Shown: piece after piece, positions 10,376 through 22,619 of the stretch | Layout of the letters: each line of letters opens with the position of its first letter | Numbering within the stretch: the first letter of the stretch is position 1 | Source of the DNA: Apoderus coryli | Lineage: Eukaryota > Arthropoda > Insecta > Coleoptera > Attelabidae | DNA length: 64,000 bases | Direction: 5' to 3' | NCBI GenBank assembly: GCA_911728435.2 | Contig: OU452211.1 | Coordinates: forward strand, 7,422,428-7,486,427 | The notes under the pieces: generated by a model | What the model saw: the letters and a program-made list of their open reading frames with translations, nothing else | Databases searched by the model: none | Told to the model about the DNA's origin: nothing | Made by a program: the position numbers and the translations under genes

Positions 10376-11710
10376 AAACTTAAGAATACTACACTTCAAT
10401 CTTAGGAGAATTAAAACAGGCAATCATAGAAAAAAGAAGTGGAAACGGAAAGGTGTCTTAGCCTTAGTAGATATGATTTGATCCCAAAAGCAAGCAGTTT
10501 CGGCGTAGTTTTTTGGCGAATGATTTTACTTTTTTTTATGAATGTATGAAAAAAAAACGGCAAGTATTTAAAAAGCAATAAATGCATACACATTTATACA
10601 TAAAAGTCCGGTAAAAATTTTATTATATAGAGTGGTACTCATTTTAAAGATTCACTATATGCAGGGCTTTTTATATTAAAATATTCTAGGTCTTGAAAAA
10701 ATTGATTTGTAAAGAGTTTTTCACTATATAGAGTTTAACTATAAACAGTGTCGACTCTATTTGGACAACCCTGTATATTCTTTAACTAGAACCAACATCG
10801 TTAAGACAAAAAAACCTCTTTAAGCAAAAATAAAAATGAAAAAAATAATAACAAAGCATAGAGTCGATGCCGAAGTGGGCCGAATCCCGCCTCAGGGCGC
10901 CCAAAGCCACAGCATCTATACAAGAACTGAGGAGAACAGCTTTAACAACAACAGATGGGACGTTACCGATCTTTTCAACCTTAAAAGTCGTGATCGCAAA
11001 CATCGTGACGTCGATATACAAATATTAAATGTTTTTCTAGTTGTGTAGTTCTTGTGTCTTTTTATTGCTCCGTTGTTGAAATATGTGCTTATAATTTTAT
11101 TGGTAATTTAGCGTTTTGATATTTATTGCACGCGCTATGGAGACATGCCTTGAGATGCACATCGCTGATTCATGCGCTGCTGCTGCTGCTCGGTTACCTT
11201 GTCTTGATGTTGGATGCTGTGTATGTAGGTAACTAATATGTAGGAATTGGACAGTCATGAAATTGGTTTTTATTAGAGAAGTTTTTTTTTATATACTATA
11301 AGAGCAAAGTTGTGATTCACGATCAGTGGTGGTTGGACGTTTTGTAAAAACTCCGTTTTACCAAATTTTACAGGAGACGAGAAAAACTGTTTTCTTCTTC
11401 GAACTCTGTTAACTTTGCTAAGTAATGTTGTTTATTTTGTCGGTAAGTAATTCCATTTTAGAGGAAAATCTGAAACATTTTCGGCAAAACCCTCTTTTCA
11501 GAAGAAAAAATCAGACTTACATAGTTTTGATCTCAATGTATTCCGAGTTATATGCTTTTACGTCTAAGAAATAACAAGGCATTTTCAAAAAGTTTTATTT
11601 TTTAACTCCTAAACAATAAATAAACTGTTGCTTTCGAGGCACGAATAGCTCTCCATATTTAAGTGTAAAGTAATAATTTTATGACCTTTTTGTCATTTAT
11701 CTAAAATTTA
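10376..11710. other. Mostly unassigned; two short shared repeats
   Basis: 10729-10757 (gtttaactataaacagtgtcga) recurs inverted at 45864-45896, suggesting a common transposon end. 11590-11680 (gaggcacgaatagctctcca) recurs at 54130-54200. A ctg-triplet run lies near 11177-11190. No gene is recognised; the 10836-11048 frame has no family. Confidence 0.5.
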
Positions 11711-12383
11711 TACAGAGTGTTTGGAAGGTCAATAGAAAGTCTTGGGGAGGTATTACGGCAGACCACGTAGAATCATTTAAGCCAAACATACCTTAGTACA
11801 AAGTTTTACTGTTTTCGAGATATTCGGATTTTGAAATTTAAATCATAAATTTGTAAATGAAACAAAATCAATTATTGAAACATGCTTTATTGGTGTTCAA
11901 AGTGAGAAACATTGTTTCTAATACATGCTCGAGCTCTGCGTCTTACTTCGGTAGTTATTGTATGTAATAACCTGTCTTGCTGCATTACTTGAAAAGCTTC
12001 TCGAATTTTTCTTATTAAATTTCTTGATTCGATTTCTTCAGTAGGAATAAAGCAAGAATGTTTTGAATTTATTTTTAATGCAACAAGTTCCCTATCATTA
12101 TCACAAAAAAAAACGAAAACATTTATTTATTATTTGTTTGCAGTCAATTTGTTTTTGTGTGTGTTCTCTTAAATACAAAAAAAGCACACTTTTAGGTATT
12201 TAAAAACTATATTACATATAGTTGTTCTTTTAGTGATAACAGGAAAAAACGCATATTTTCGTACTAAAAATCGAAAATCTCCAATAAGTCGAAAACCGTA
12301 AGACTTTGTACTAAGATATGTTTGGCTTAAAAGATTCTAAATGGTCTGCCCTAACTTTCTATCGAGCTTCCAAACACCCTGTA
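11711..12383 (-). mobile_element. Non-autonomous Tc1/mariner-like element with about 100-bp inverted ends
   Basis: The ends tacagagtgtttggaag (11711) and cttccaaacaccctgta (ending 12383) are inverted and extend inward for about 100 bp, through aagccaaacatacctta and its partner. TA flanks fit a TA target. Inside, 11885-11960 read on the minus strand gives TEVRRRARACIRNN, the C-terminal block of DUF4817-type transposases. The element is therefore an internal-deletion derivative of the family seen at 127-1234. Confidence 0.75.
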
Positions 12384-12521
12384 TATATGTTTTTCGTTTT
12401 AGACATCAGCAATTTCAGCAAGTATCGGGTTTTGTTCCTTTTTCTTCTCTTTGGAGGCACTGTTTAATTTATATTTTGGAAACATTTTTTTTTCGTTTTT
12501 GACCTTTTTTTAGACTATTTT

Positions 12522-13520
12522 CGAACGCCTGTGTGAACCAATATTCTTTTATGGAATATTTATTAGCTTATATTGTATCACAAATATGAAAAATTATTCC
12601 ATATTTCAAATAAGTTTAGGAAATATATATTTTTTATGTTTTGTCCCCTTTTCCACTATTTACGAACGCCTATGAAAGTAAGTTATTTATGACACATTTT
12701 ATAGGTTCTATTCTATCAAGGCTATCAATAACTAGTTATTTCTGCTATATTTAAGAAATACGATTTTTTTAAACCTTTTTTACCCCATTTTACACTATTT
12801 TCGAACGCCAATGTTTTCTAATATTTTATGTTCAATATTTTAGGTTACATTCAATTAAATGCGTAAAAAATTATGCAGTATTTCGGATAACTTTAAGAAC
12901 TATGATTTTTTTTCTCCATGGAGACTATTAGTTTCTTGAAAATTTTTTTTTTTTAATTTCATCGGGAATACTTGTTTTTGTCATTTGATACATAAATAAG
13001 TAGTTTTAAAAAAATGTCTGTCAGTCAGTCTGTATCCACGAAAACGCAAAAACCACTTAACAGATGTTAACTAAATTTGGTACAAAAATACTATAGGATA
13101 TAGGAAAGGAGCTGATTAGATTTTGGGAAACATTGAGCGTGGGCAATGGGTCTAAAAGAGGGTTCAAAAATTTAAAAAAATCATAGTTCTTAAAGTTATC
13201 CGAAATACTGCATAATTTTTACGCATTTAATTGAATGTAACCTAAAATATTGGACATAAAATATTAGAAAACATTGGCGTTCGAAAATAGTGTAAAATGA
13301 GGTAAAAAAGATTTAAAAAAATCGTATTTCTTAAACATAGCAGAAATATTAACTAGTTATTGATAGCCTTGATAGAATATAACCTATAAAATGTGACATA
13401 AATAACTTACTTTCATAGGCGTTCGTAAATAGTGGAAAAGGGGTCAAACCATAAAAAATATATATTTCGTAAACTTATTTGAAATATGGAATAATTTTTC
13501 ATATTTGTGATACAATATAA
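12522..13520. mobile_element. Large foldback element, about 345-bp arms
   Basis: The left arm (12569-12911) and right arm (13174-13520) are inverted copies with a 262-base spacer. Each arm is built of diverged units of about 140 bp marked by cgaacgcc (at 12522, 12663, 12802; on the right at about 13276 and 13419). The spacer contains the repeat also found inverted at 1-125, and a unit fragment lies at 4003-4380. No protein is encoded. The superfamily is not known. Confidence 0.8.
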
Positions 13521-14017
13521 CATATATCTTACATGTATATGATATGGAGAGCTAAAAATAGTTATCAAATGGCAGAATACTTGTTATAATATATTTTACA
13601 ACAAATTTTATTAAAGGTGTGGTTGCTTATTCAAACCTCATTATATTAAACTATCCATACGCCTAATGTTATTTTGATACGATTTTAACCTTCCGACCGT
13701 TTCAAGCTGATCAAAAAGTTACTAGTCACTCATGCGTGAAACTTTTAATTGACTATATCGAAAGCTTTGTTATGTAAGAATACAACATCTTCATTTTATT
13801 ATTTGTGGCCGTCATAACAAGGTAGTGATGCGTTGGAAAAAAAATATCGACCCTTACGGTTCGTTGTTGTATTAATTACCGTGAAAATTGTATTTTATTA
13901 TCAGTTATCTCTGATACACTGTGTCACACAATCTGTCGACCATTTTGAAGTATAGGATTGAATAAAATCATTAGACTTTACCCAATTGTAAGACAAGTAA
14001 CAATGTTTACATACACA
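13521..14017. other. No recognised feature
   Basis: AT-rich DNA without a recognisable frame, repeat or RNA gene. Confidence 0.5.
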
Positions 14018-15020
14018 GTGGGTCAATAAGTATGACACAGAAGATGTATTCAAAACAAATGACATTTTAACTTTAACCAGTTTCGGAATTTTAAACAAAT
14101 TTGGTACACATTTGTTCCCTAGTAAGTAAAACTTCTTTGTAAGAAAAATACTGATAAGTTAAGCGATCTTGGTGGCCACCTTATGGGTCCATCTGTTCCA
14201 ATCCAATGTCTAGGAAAACTCGCATTAAGATAAGCTCTTATAATTTGAGCATTATGTGCAGGAGCTCCGTCTTGTTGTATGTATAAATTGGGACGTTCAG
14301 CCAATCTAATAGATCTGGTAATAAATCACAGCTTATTTCTAAATATCTATGGGTCCGAAGATTCCATTCAAAAATGCTAAATGCAATTTCTGTGCCCAAT
14401 ATAGAACACGAGACATTGAGACCGCACCGGCCTTGTCGTTCTTAAAAATACGTTAATATATTGGTATTATTTAGACAGCGATTGTGTAAAACTATACATA
14501 ACTAAGCGTACTTTTATCTTGTAATATTTTGGTTATTAGTGTATTTTTACATCACATGCAGCGTAATTTTCATTTGTAATTTTACGATATTAGTGTGATT
14601 GTACACCAAATTAAATTAATTAATTTGTAATTTTATTTTAATATTGTATTTTTATAAATTGTAATATTACGACTAATATTGTACTTGTACAGTCAAGGTG
14701 GAAAATTACGTGAGATAACGTTTGTAAAAAAATTACAGCCTTAGTTTATGTAAAATTACCAATTTGTTTTAACAGTATTGTGGAAATATTACGTGCTGGT
14801 TATTTTCACGCTGATACCTGCTATTATGTCGATTTATTTATTTATCATCCGACTATAAATAACGAAAATTTTGAAATTGTCCACGCAGTTTAGTTGATTT
14901 AAAAACAACTCGCAAAAAATTTCTCGACTCTCCGCATCACCCGGATGCAAATTGTGTGTGAGATGGTATTTGTAGGGTTTGAATTTATGTTTTTCCAAAT
15001 TCCAAAATCCTCTCAACGTT
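14018..15020 (-). pseudogene. Decayed DDE transposase (DUF4817-like family), interrupted
   Basis: The minus strand at 14119-14304 reads LYIQQDGAPAHNAQIIRAYL followed by WIGTDGPIRWPPRSLNLSVF, the second and third catalytic blocks (the third Asp is changed to Asn). Further upstream, 14834-15016 reads HNLHPGDAESREIFCE, a block also seen at 322-420. Between them (14455-14830) lies unrelated AT-rich DNA with loose repeats of a gtaattttacgatattagtg motif. A gtgggtcaataagtatgacac end lies at 14020-14040. Confidence 0.65.
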
Positions 15021-16060
15021 TGTTTTGCTTACTCCTACAGAACTTGCTACAGTTGTTTGGGTTGTTATGGATAGAAGCCAAGACATTAATTTCGGTCGTT
15101 CCCGATTGTCTTTGTAATATTGGGTGGGAAAAGTCCCATAATTAATCAGATTTGATTTTAATCTTACAAAAATTCTTTTGTCTGGCAGCCTCTGTTCTGG
15201 ATATCTACAATTAATAAATTAAATTTTATTTAAATCAGAATGTAATGCATACCGATTGTGCTTCTTCTGAATTGTCATTACACTGATTATAACATTTAAG
15301 CATATCATGTATAAAAAACGAAATATAATAATAATTTTTTACAGAATTATGTAAAAGAGAGAAGAAATCTAAAAAATATTTTGTATGGCCCTACCACGCT
15401 TTCGTAGTAGCTATACCTTATCCTAAGTTTGATCCAAAACGACTTCCTGACTACCTTTTACATCCACCCTTTCGGTATACCCTGCAGAATCTTCGAATTA
15501 GAGACACTCTGTACTGTATAATTTAACTACCCATTAAGTGATTTTTTTAATTAACGACTTTAGCAACCACACTCGTAAACTCTACTACTATATCCTTGGT
15601 AAATTTGTGTTTCGACGAATTCCTTAAAACAAATCAATTTCCTCTACCAAAACGGAAATATGCTCATATGTATAGCGACACAATAAATTAAAAATACCTT
15701 TCACTTTTTTTTTGTTTGTTCAAATCCGTCTGTTATCTACAAAACTACACAACAAGGATCCTTTAAGTTCTGCATCTTGCATCCAAATTAGTGAGATAGT
15801 TATCTTAACGTTTTGTATATATAAAAACGAATTAACCATGCATTCACACGTCGTATTTCTTATTCGGTCTTTTAATTTTACATAGAAGTCAACATTGTTT
15901 TCTTTTGTATGAATGCTATAATAGGTATATCTTACAAATTCTAATGTCGATGTGTGTGGTTTTCTTAAGTTCTTAATAAGAAGGAAATTAATGAAAAATA
16001 TGCAATGCAGCTGATGATTTAGGAATGCATTATTTGTGACTCCTTTGGTAGTTTATACAG
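15021..16060. other. No recognised feature
   Basis: A continuation of transposase-like sequence may reach 15140, but nothing readable is left. The rest shows no gene or structured repeat. Confidence 0.45.
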
Positions 16061-16368
16061 GGTATCCACTATAAAATTATATCCTTGGAAACTGACAATA
16101 CCTTTTCTCGGAAACTACTTACTTGAGAAAAAAAATGTTAATATAAAAAGTTAATGGTTTTAAAGAAATCTTAAAATTATTTTGTCTGCTCAGATAACCC
16201 AAAGTGCGAGTTTTGAGAAAAAAAAATACAGTGGAAAGCAAACAATGGCTTGATAAACATTATCCGAACTCTGTTCCATCGAGACAAATGGTGTAGAACT
16301 GGATTGCTGAACTCGAACTAGCACAAACGATGCAGAGCGCAGTGGACCCCCAAATGCGGCTGTTATAA
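16060..16368 (+). pseudogene. Mariner-type transposase N-terminal remnant
   Basis: The stretch starts with the end-like motif acagggtatccactataaaa. At about 16240-16365 the plus strand reads KQWLDKHYPNSVPSRQMV followed by NWIAELELAQ, matching the helix-turn-helix region of irritans/ITm-type mariners (KxWLxKHYxxSAPSxxTVxxWxxEFRxGRTS). It is cut at 16366 by a LINE tail. Confidence 0.6.
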
Positions 16369-16505
16369 ATAAATAAATAATCGTTTATTGCCTAACAGGC
16401 CTGAGCCCAATTACAAGACAAAAATTACATAGTTTCAAATAATGTCAAATAAATCTAACAAACTACAAAAGTACCATAATGCTTAATTATTCATAATACA
16501 AAATA
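16366..16505 (-). mobile_element. LINE 3' tail only
   Basis: aaataaataaataatcgtttattgcctaacaggcc-type sequence is the 3' end shared with the Jockey-like copies at 7866 and 20733. The insertion is very short (about 140 bp) and non-coding. Confidence 0.7.
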
Positions 16506-16510
16506 ACCAG

Positions 16511-17332
16511 ATGAAGGAGTACCCACACAGAAAAAAATCTTACTGTAATATCAATATTAGCGATATGTTTGATTGCCTCTATTTTGGTTTAATGACAGTA
16601 ATACTTAATTCATTAGATTACAATTCGGCCAACATTAAATATATACTTAATCCGACATTCCAGATATTATTGAAATTCAATTTCATATATGTTAGGCACA
16701 AAACAGATATATTTTTTCTTTCAATGATTACAGTAATAATTGGCAACTAATATTGCAATTGTATTATTTCAAATATTGTTATATTACGATAAGCAAGAAA
16801 AAGCATTGGAAGAATAGTATTTCTCTACTCGGATTATTAGATATATATCATTGAATTAACAAAATCAAATATTACTCGCTATCATATTCTACTATTTAAA
16901 TAAACTAAATAATATTAAGTCAATACTTCTTATTGTTGGGACAACCTTAACTTATTATTGGGCCGGGCTAAATTCATCGATATATCGTAACACAAAACGT
17001 CGAGTATCCAACATTTTGAACTCATGCATGTATCGAATTTAAGTATATAAATTAAATAAAAACTGGATTTTCGTAATACCTACCCCACTTCTTAAATATT
17101 AGTTTTTGACTTAAAAAAAATGCTTTCATATGCCGATATCATAATAAAACGAATTCAAAACCATTGATATAAAAACGTAGATTTCGGGCTGATGTATCGG
17201 GAAATTTCGGAACTCCCTAGTCACTAGCAAAGCTTAAAACAATAGGTTATGTTACATTTATATATTTATTCTATTTGTGTGCCGGTAGCGCGTGTCTATA
17301 TAGTTAAGTTCTATAATCTGCAATAATATATT
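16511..17332. other. No recognised feature
   Basis: AT-rich. The 79-codon frame at 16511-16750 has hydrophobic patches but matches no family known to me. Confidence 0.45.
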
Positions 17333-17387
17333 ATGGAAGACTTCTTAAACGCCTTAGAATTGGACAAACTAATTCCAATATTCTCCG
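17333..17387 (+). CDS. Candidate first coding exon, SAM-domain-like start
   Basis: ATG at 17333 opens MEDFLNALELDKLIPIFS and runs into a consensus donor (ccg/gtaagt) at 17388, leaving phase 1. The peptide has the pattern of the first helices of a sterile-alpha-motif domain, which is found at the start of several insect uncharacterised, often transposon-associated, proteins. No second exon was identified downstream. It could be a captured exon, a decayed transposon gene or chance. Confidence 0.3.
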
Positions 17388-18426
17388 GTAAGTTTTACTC
17401 CTAACTAAGTATATCTAATCATAAGTTTTTTACTATAAATTATTTTGTGTAAGCTTTTCGAACAATACTATTAAAGATCGGTCTAGCCAACAAATAATTT
17501 AAGAGGTACCTATAATGCATAATAAAAACGTTTTAACAAAACTATTCAGGGTGTTCCATTCAAAAGTTATGAATATTAAGCTTTTTATTTCACATTAACC
17601 AGTATAGCATGGCAGCATGGAATACATTTTTGCAACCTCAGATAACCTCAAAATTCAAAATATCCTGTTTTAACACGATGTAGGTATACAGTATACAAAG
17701 TACCGAGTGGGAGTGGGACACTATGAAGATATGGTAAAAAAGCACAAATACGATATTTGGTTTAATATTTTGTTAGTCGTACATGTTCAATGTTCATGTA
17801 TTAGAATGAAATACATCTTTTAATGTATTGTTTATTTTTTGTACTGTGATTATAGAGTAATATTTTTTTTATTACAATACAATGTATTATAAAATTAATA
17901 AAACTGTTTTTGAATAAAAACTTTCTTTTATTTCATACAATTAGTTAGCGTGATAGTTTTATTAAATTAAGTAATTAATTTCTCTCCAGGATTATATATA
18001 AAATTGATTTAAAATGACAAAACAATTATTTCAATACCAAAATATATTCTGTCTATAATTTCTGTATTCCCCTTAAAAAGCAATAAATGTTCTATCAACG
18101 ATAGTGACACTTAGTCCAATCAATACTTTTTATTTAATTTCAATATATTCTTATAATTGAGGCATTTGATTGGAAGTCAATTAATTCTTATACTTAAAGC
18201 AATAAAGTCATATATTTCGCAATTAATCATATAAGTATAATTGAAAGAAATGTAGCTTTGATTGTGGAATACGGAATATATGCTATCATTGATTGAATGT
18301 GCATATGGTTCATGATATGATAGATTTTTCTCTGTGCATGGGCCATATAACAACACCACAGGTCTTAACAATAACTATATAAAACATAAAAACAAACAAG
18401 TAGAACCCAAACAACAATATTGAAGT
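17388..18426. other. No recognised feature
   Basis: AT-rich with several TTTATT/AATAAA-like words but no gene. A short caggg-type end (gttcagggtgttccattc near 17547) hints at an old transposon end. Confidence 0.45.
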
Positions 18427-19274
18427 TTAATAAAAATTTCCCATGCATCTTCGCAGATCAGTCAGGAATCTGCCAATTGTGCCATCGAAAAAATCTAGTT
18501 CTTTATGTAAATTAAATGTATTCGTCAACTTACAGGCTCTAGTCAATGGCGCACGTCCCTCATAGTTTGTTCGAAGATACGACACTTCGAATATATAATT
18601 GCTGCGGGCATAGTATTGCGAAATATGAAATTTTATTTGATTCAGGAGCTGGGGACAGTCAATTAGAAAATGTATTAATTTAAAAAGATATACTTGAGAG
18701 GCGCAGATCCTGCGCACGGACAGTGGTTGAACGTCATAACAGCACAACAATAGTGCATTATCATATCCCCTTCAATCCTGTCCTCATGAACCCGGTATAT
18801 TGGTGACCATATGACAGACGCATATTCCAATTTGGACCTGATCAGGGAAAAATACAACGTCTATAAGCAACTAATGTTGTGAAAATTTGTTGTTGTTCTG
18901 ATAACAAAGCCCAGAGACCGAAATGCACCTTTATGCTGAATGAAAGTTAGCTTAATATCAATCAGCAACGGCATCAAGGTGGTTACGTATAATTCTAAAT
19001 AGTTTAAGATCGTCAGCAAACAATGAACATTCACTAAATATTTAAATATTATAACATGTGTTATATCGTCAATGAACATTAGAAATAGAATTGGCCCTAG
19101 TGCGCTTCCTTGTGGTACTCCCGACTTTGCAATAAATGGTTCCGAATTACAACCGAAAATTGAAACGTATTGTGGTCTGTTTGTTAGATATGATTTCGAT
19201 TGACCATGAAGATTTACCATTAAATCTAGGTGGCGTGATTCTCGTACCTGATGTTGCTTCAACAACTTCTCCAT
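18427..19274 (-). pseudogene. Jockey-like LINE reverse transcriptase, broken
   Basis: The minus strand reads, in order, SYLTNRPQYVSIFG, AKSGVPQGSALGPILFLMFI (motif before the catalytic loop), a decayed FADD region, IRSKLEYASVIWSPIY, and a C-terminal part with RTNYEGRAPLTRACKLTN. These are consecutive blocks of the Jockey-like family also present at 7866-9055 and 33086-34142. The frame is broken at least twice, and the catalytic FADD is lost near 19060. Confidence 0.75.
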
Positions 19275-19299
19275 TCTTCACCATATTAACGTATTTGAT

Positions 19300-19729
19300 T
19301 AATCTGTTCTAACTCTACTCCAACTTCCTCTAAGTCTTCTATATTGTTACTACTTTTAACTTTGTACTTGTTGTATGTTCATTGATTTCGAAACCGGTAT
19401 TTATTTTTTTCTAATTTTCTTTTTGTTCGTAGTATTTTTTCATAATTTCTTCTTTGATTTTGTTTTCGATTTTCTTTGTCATTGTTTGTTGTTTTTCAAT
19501 TTTTTATATCGTCTTTCATTCCCAGCTGCATAGTGTATTTATTTTCCTCAATTTTCGTCAAGACTGTGACGATTTTGTTTTTATTAATTCTTGATTCCAA
19601 CAAGACTTTTTCGTCTAGGAAGATGTGCAAGAATTAGGGACCCTCTTCTTCGAAAGAAAGTAAATCCATAGTATATTTTTTAACTCTTGAGCTTTTGCTT
19701 TGCGTTCTTCTGACTTTTCTTAATTCCAT
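19300..19729 (-). pseudogene. Possible decayed charged coiled-coil protein (LINE ORF1-like)
   Basis: Read from ATG 19729 on the minus strand, the DNA encodes strongly charged Lys/Glu/Asn-rich peptides, such as LLESRINKNKIVTVLTKIEE, with stops and shifts between them. The style is that of coiled-coil ORF1 proteins of retroelements. No diagnostic domain is visible, so this is inference from composition. Confidence 0.25.
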
Positions 19730-20300
19730 TGTAATTTAAATTAAAAAACTGACAGAAATCAATTTTTGATTTATTGTACACACGTTTTATTTATTCACTC
19801 AAGTTAATTTAATATCTAAGTTAATCATTCCAGTTATTTTTTTTTTGTAAATGTCTACAAGGTGGATTACCTTATAACAATATTATCATTATTACTAGAG
19901 ACGATTCACCTGCCTTTTTATTTCCAATACATTCGGACACACCGGGCATATTTAGTGGGTACTACAGGCGGCCTTGTCTTTTTAATAATGCCAACGGTCG
20001 AAATTTTGTGTCCAGAAGGTATTATTAATATTAAATACTATTCGTATTAATGTTATTACCGAAAATAATGTATTTTATGGATTTATTATAGCATCCTTCT
20101 CAGTTGTAACTTCTATAGGGAATGTTTAACGATTATTTTATTTTTTTAATAATTTAATTGGAATTATTGATTGTCCAGATTTTTTATTATTTATTTCCTT
20201 GTGACGTCTCAATTTTGATTAGACGTAATAAGAATATTTGTTTTAATATTATTTGCATTCTATGTTTTGTAACTTGTTCCTAGCATTCCTGATAAAATTA
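19730..20300. other. No recognised feature
   Basis: A 62-codon hydrophobic frame (19862-20050) has no recognised family. Nothing else stands out. Confidence 0.4.
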
Positions 20301-20309
20301 TACATATAT

Positions 20310-20505
20310 GGTGCCGCTTATTTGGATGATCCACAGGGCATTGTTGATGCGTTTGCTGATTATTTTAGGACATGTAGTCAACCGGATTGCTTTTATACCG
20401 ACTTCTCAATAGCATTCGATCAGGTTGACCACCGTATTCTAATAAACAAACTTCCCAATATCGGTTTAACAAAGCCTTTCGTAATTTTTTTTCAATCATA
20501 CCTCT
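20310..20505 (+). pseudogene. Jockey-like LINE fragment (start of reverse transcriptase)
   Basis: The plus strand reads YLDDPQGIVDAFADYF, the spacer before the polymerase, then jumps to CFYTDFSIAFDQVDHRIL, which contains the first catalytic Asp (YTDFSKAFD in relatives). About 130 residues are deleted between them. Confidence 0.65.
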
Positions 20506-20700
20506 GGAATGTTGGGTCATGTGGTTAGAATGGCGGATGGCAGGTGGGCAAGAAGGTCTTTATTGAGAATTGTAGAAATCAGGAAAAAGCGGGGAAGACC
20601 AAGGAAAAAATGGATTGAGAACGTGAAACAAGATTTAAGAAGAGTAGGCATAGAGAAATGGCAGCAGCGAGCTTTGGATCGGGTGGGATGGAGAAGATGA
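20506..20700 (+). pseudogene. C-terminal tail of a different LINE
   Basis: 63 open codons read MLGHVVRMADGRWARRSLL, then KKRGRPRKKWIENVKQDLRR, a common C-terminal signature of LINE polyproteins (GHVxRMxD...RGRPRKxW). It abuts the unrelated fragment before it without a gap, showing two retroelement pieces joined. Confidence 0.65.
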
Positions 20701-20732
20701 GTGCATAATACTCATATAATGCGTTGACCGTT

Positions 20733-21075
20733 GTTTTAATAATAATAATAATCCTTTATTACCTAACAGGCTTACGCCCAATTATAAGACAATTAACAAA
20801 TGATACCAAATAATACTAATCTAAATTACTAGGCACTTATACAATAAATGATACGCTACTAACTAAAACTAAACCTATTCGAACACCAGAATGCCTATCC
20901 TTCACACAACTTATATGCCATTTAGATTGGCCATACATTATGCAGGTTAGCCACAAACTGAGGAACATTATTACTGAAAAAATCTAGTTCCTTATGAAAG
21001 TTTTATTTGTTAGTCAATGTACAAGCTCTTGACACTGGAGCTCTAGTCTCATAATTTGTTCCTTGATGTGGGACA
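20733..21075 (-). mobile_element. Jockey-like LINE, 3' end
   Basis: Starts (as the 3' end) with an aat microsatellite and the cctttattacctaacagg tail. The minus strand then decodes the C-terminus, with TNYETRAPVSRACTLTN visible near 21020-21060. Same family as 18427-19274 and 7866-9055. Confidence 0.7.
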
Positions 21076-21327
21076 TGTAAATATGTAATGATATTGTTTT
21101 TATATGCAAAGAATGTAATTATTATTTTTGTAAGCCATATATATACTTGTTTGAATAAAAGACGTCTACTCCACAAAAAATCTTTATATATACGTTGAAA
21201 CCGTTTATAATTCGCCAGACATGTTTCGGACTACAACGTCCATCATCAGTGGCTAAGGAACCTTATATAATGCGGTTAGATGAGGGGGTTAAACTTCATA
21301 TGAACTTAGAGTAGGGTATTTTTTACA

Positions 21328-21971
21328 TTGATCTTCAATTTAAACGTTTATATAATGTCTGTAAAATCTGCGTCTTTTATTCAAACAATAACATTCACTC
21401 CTCGATTGATGGATTACTTCAGAAAAAAAAAAAAAAAACCATATATATACCTTATGTACTTCTGGAATAGGTCCCAGTTTGTTTATTACAGGACTTTGAA
21501 ATCTTTTTATTTGACTTTGATGGTCAATTTTCTTGGTGTTAGGATAAATAAGCACCTTCATTTTAAGGCCCCTGTCGAGACGGTTTGTGCTAAACTCAAC
21601 AAATATTTTTTTCTTATATCATTAAAAGCTTCCCTTAGCCTTCGCGAGATTTTGAGTGTGTTCTGTTCAATCAGTTTGTCCTACAACCTGACTATTTGGG
21701 GACAGTCGCAAGATTTAATAGGGATTTCGTTGCCCAAAAAAAAATTGTCCGATTAATTTTTGACATTCCATATCGTCATTTTTGTATGGAGGTTTTTAAA
21801 ACCAAAAAACAACAACAACAGTTGCGTCACTATTTATTTATAGAAGTTTATTGTCGATATTTAGAATTGAAGCAGGATTGTGGATTGCACAATTATAATA
21901 CCAGAAGAGGAAACAATATCTTGCACAGAAGGCATACTCTAGAACTATACAAAAAATCTGTTGGCTTTTGA
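21328..21971 (+). pseudogene. CR1/L2-like LINE, C-terminal reverse transcriptase part
   Basis: Two overlapping frames (21328-21756 and 21696-21971) give FLGVRINKHLHF, then CAKLNKYFFLISLKASLS, SYNLTIWGQS and a tail with QKKIVRLIF and NYNTRRGNN. This is the thumb and C-terminal region following the catalytic domain in CR1/L2-type LINEs. One frameshift joins the frames around 21730. The a-run at 21422 lies within the 5' truncated part. Confidence 0.7.
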
Positions 21972-22615
21972 ATAGTGAGATAATATACAGGGTGTGCCAA
22001 GATTTTTATGGGTTTGCAAAATGTCATCACCCGGTATAATGGGTACACTTCAAAATAATATTTTTCGTCGTCAATTTGTGGTTGAGAATTTTCGGCAAAA
22101 TAATATATAAATAAACAAGACCTGCATTATTCATTTTGTGTAAACAATAGCTGAGTTATAAGGTCTATTATTCCAGTAACCCAGACAAGACTACAACAAT
22201 GTTAATAAATATTCAGGAAGCGTAGCCCAACTTTAGACATATTAAGCTTATAATAACATATTTATAATAATAAAAATGAATTTTATTTAAATAACATATT
22301 GTTAAATCAGTTAATGTTGTATTGTTTGTTGTTATTAAAAAAGATCGTAATACGTTTAAATATGGGTACTTATAAAAATGATTTTGCAAGAATATACAGG
22401 GTGACCTTCCGGGAAAGACGGCGACCAATATTGTAAAGTGACCAGACCAATAAAATTTCCCAAAACTGTTTAAAAAATGGAACGAAACAGCTTTGCAATA
22501 ATTATGTATACAAATATCTTTGGCTTTGGCTTTCGTTTTTTTGGCGACGTTTCCACTTTTATAAAGTCATCTTCAGAACAAAGAAAGGAATGTAAAAATT
22601 TCAAAGGACATTTAC
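21972..22615. other. Unassigned; two transposon-end-like motifs
   Basis: tacagggtgtgccaag (21990) and tacagggtgaccttcc (22395) look like ends of mariner-type MITEs. 22540-22600 (ggcgacgtttccacttttataaagtcatctt) is homologous, inverted, to 30195-30245. No gene. Confidence 0.45.
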
Positions 22616-22619
22616 ATAA

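Noticed and set aside
11170..11195. Triplet repeat (ctg) as a functional coding repeat
   Set aside because: Short and not in an open reading frame with other support.
19862..20050. 62-codon hydrophobic frame as a small membrane protein
   Set aside because: No start context, no family, and the length is expected by chance in AT-rich DNA.
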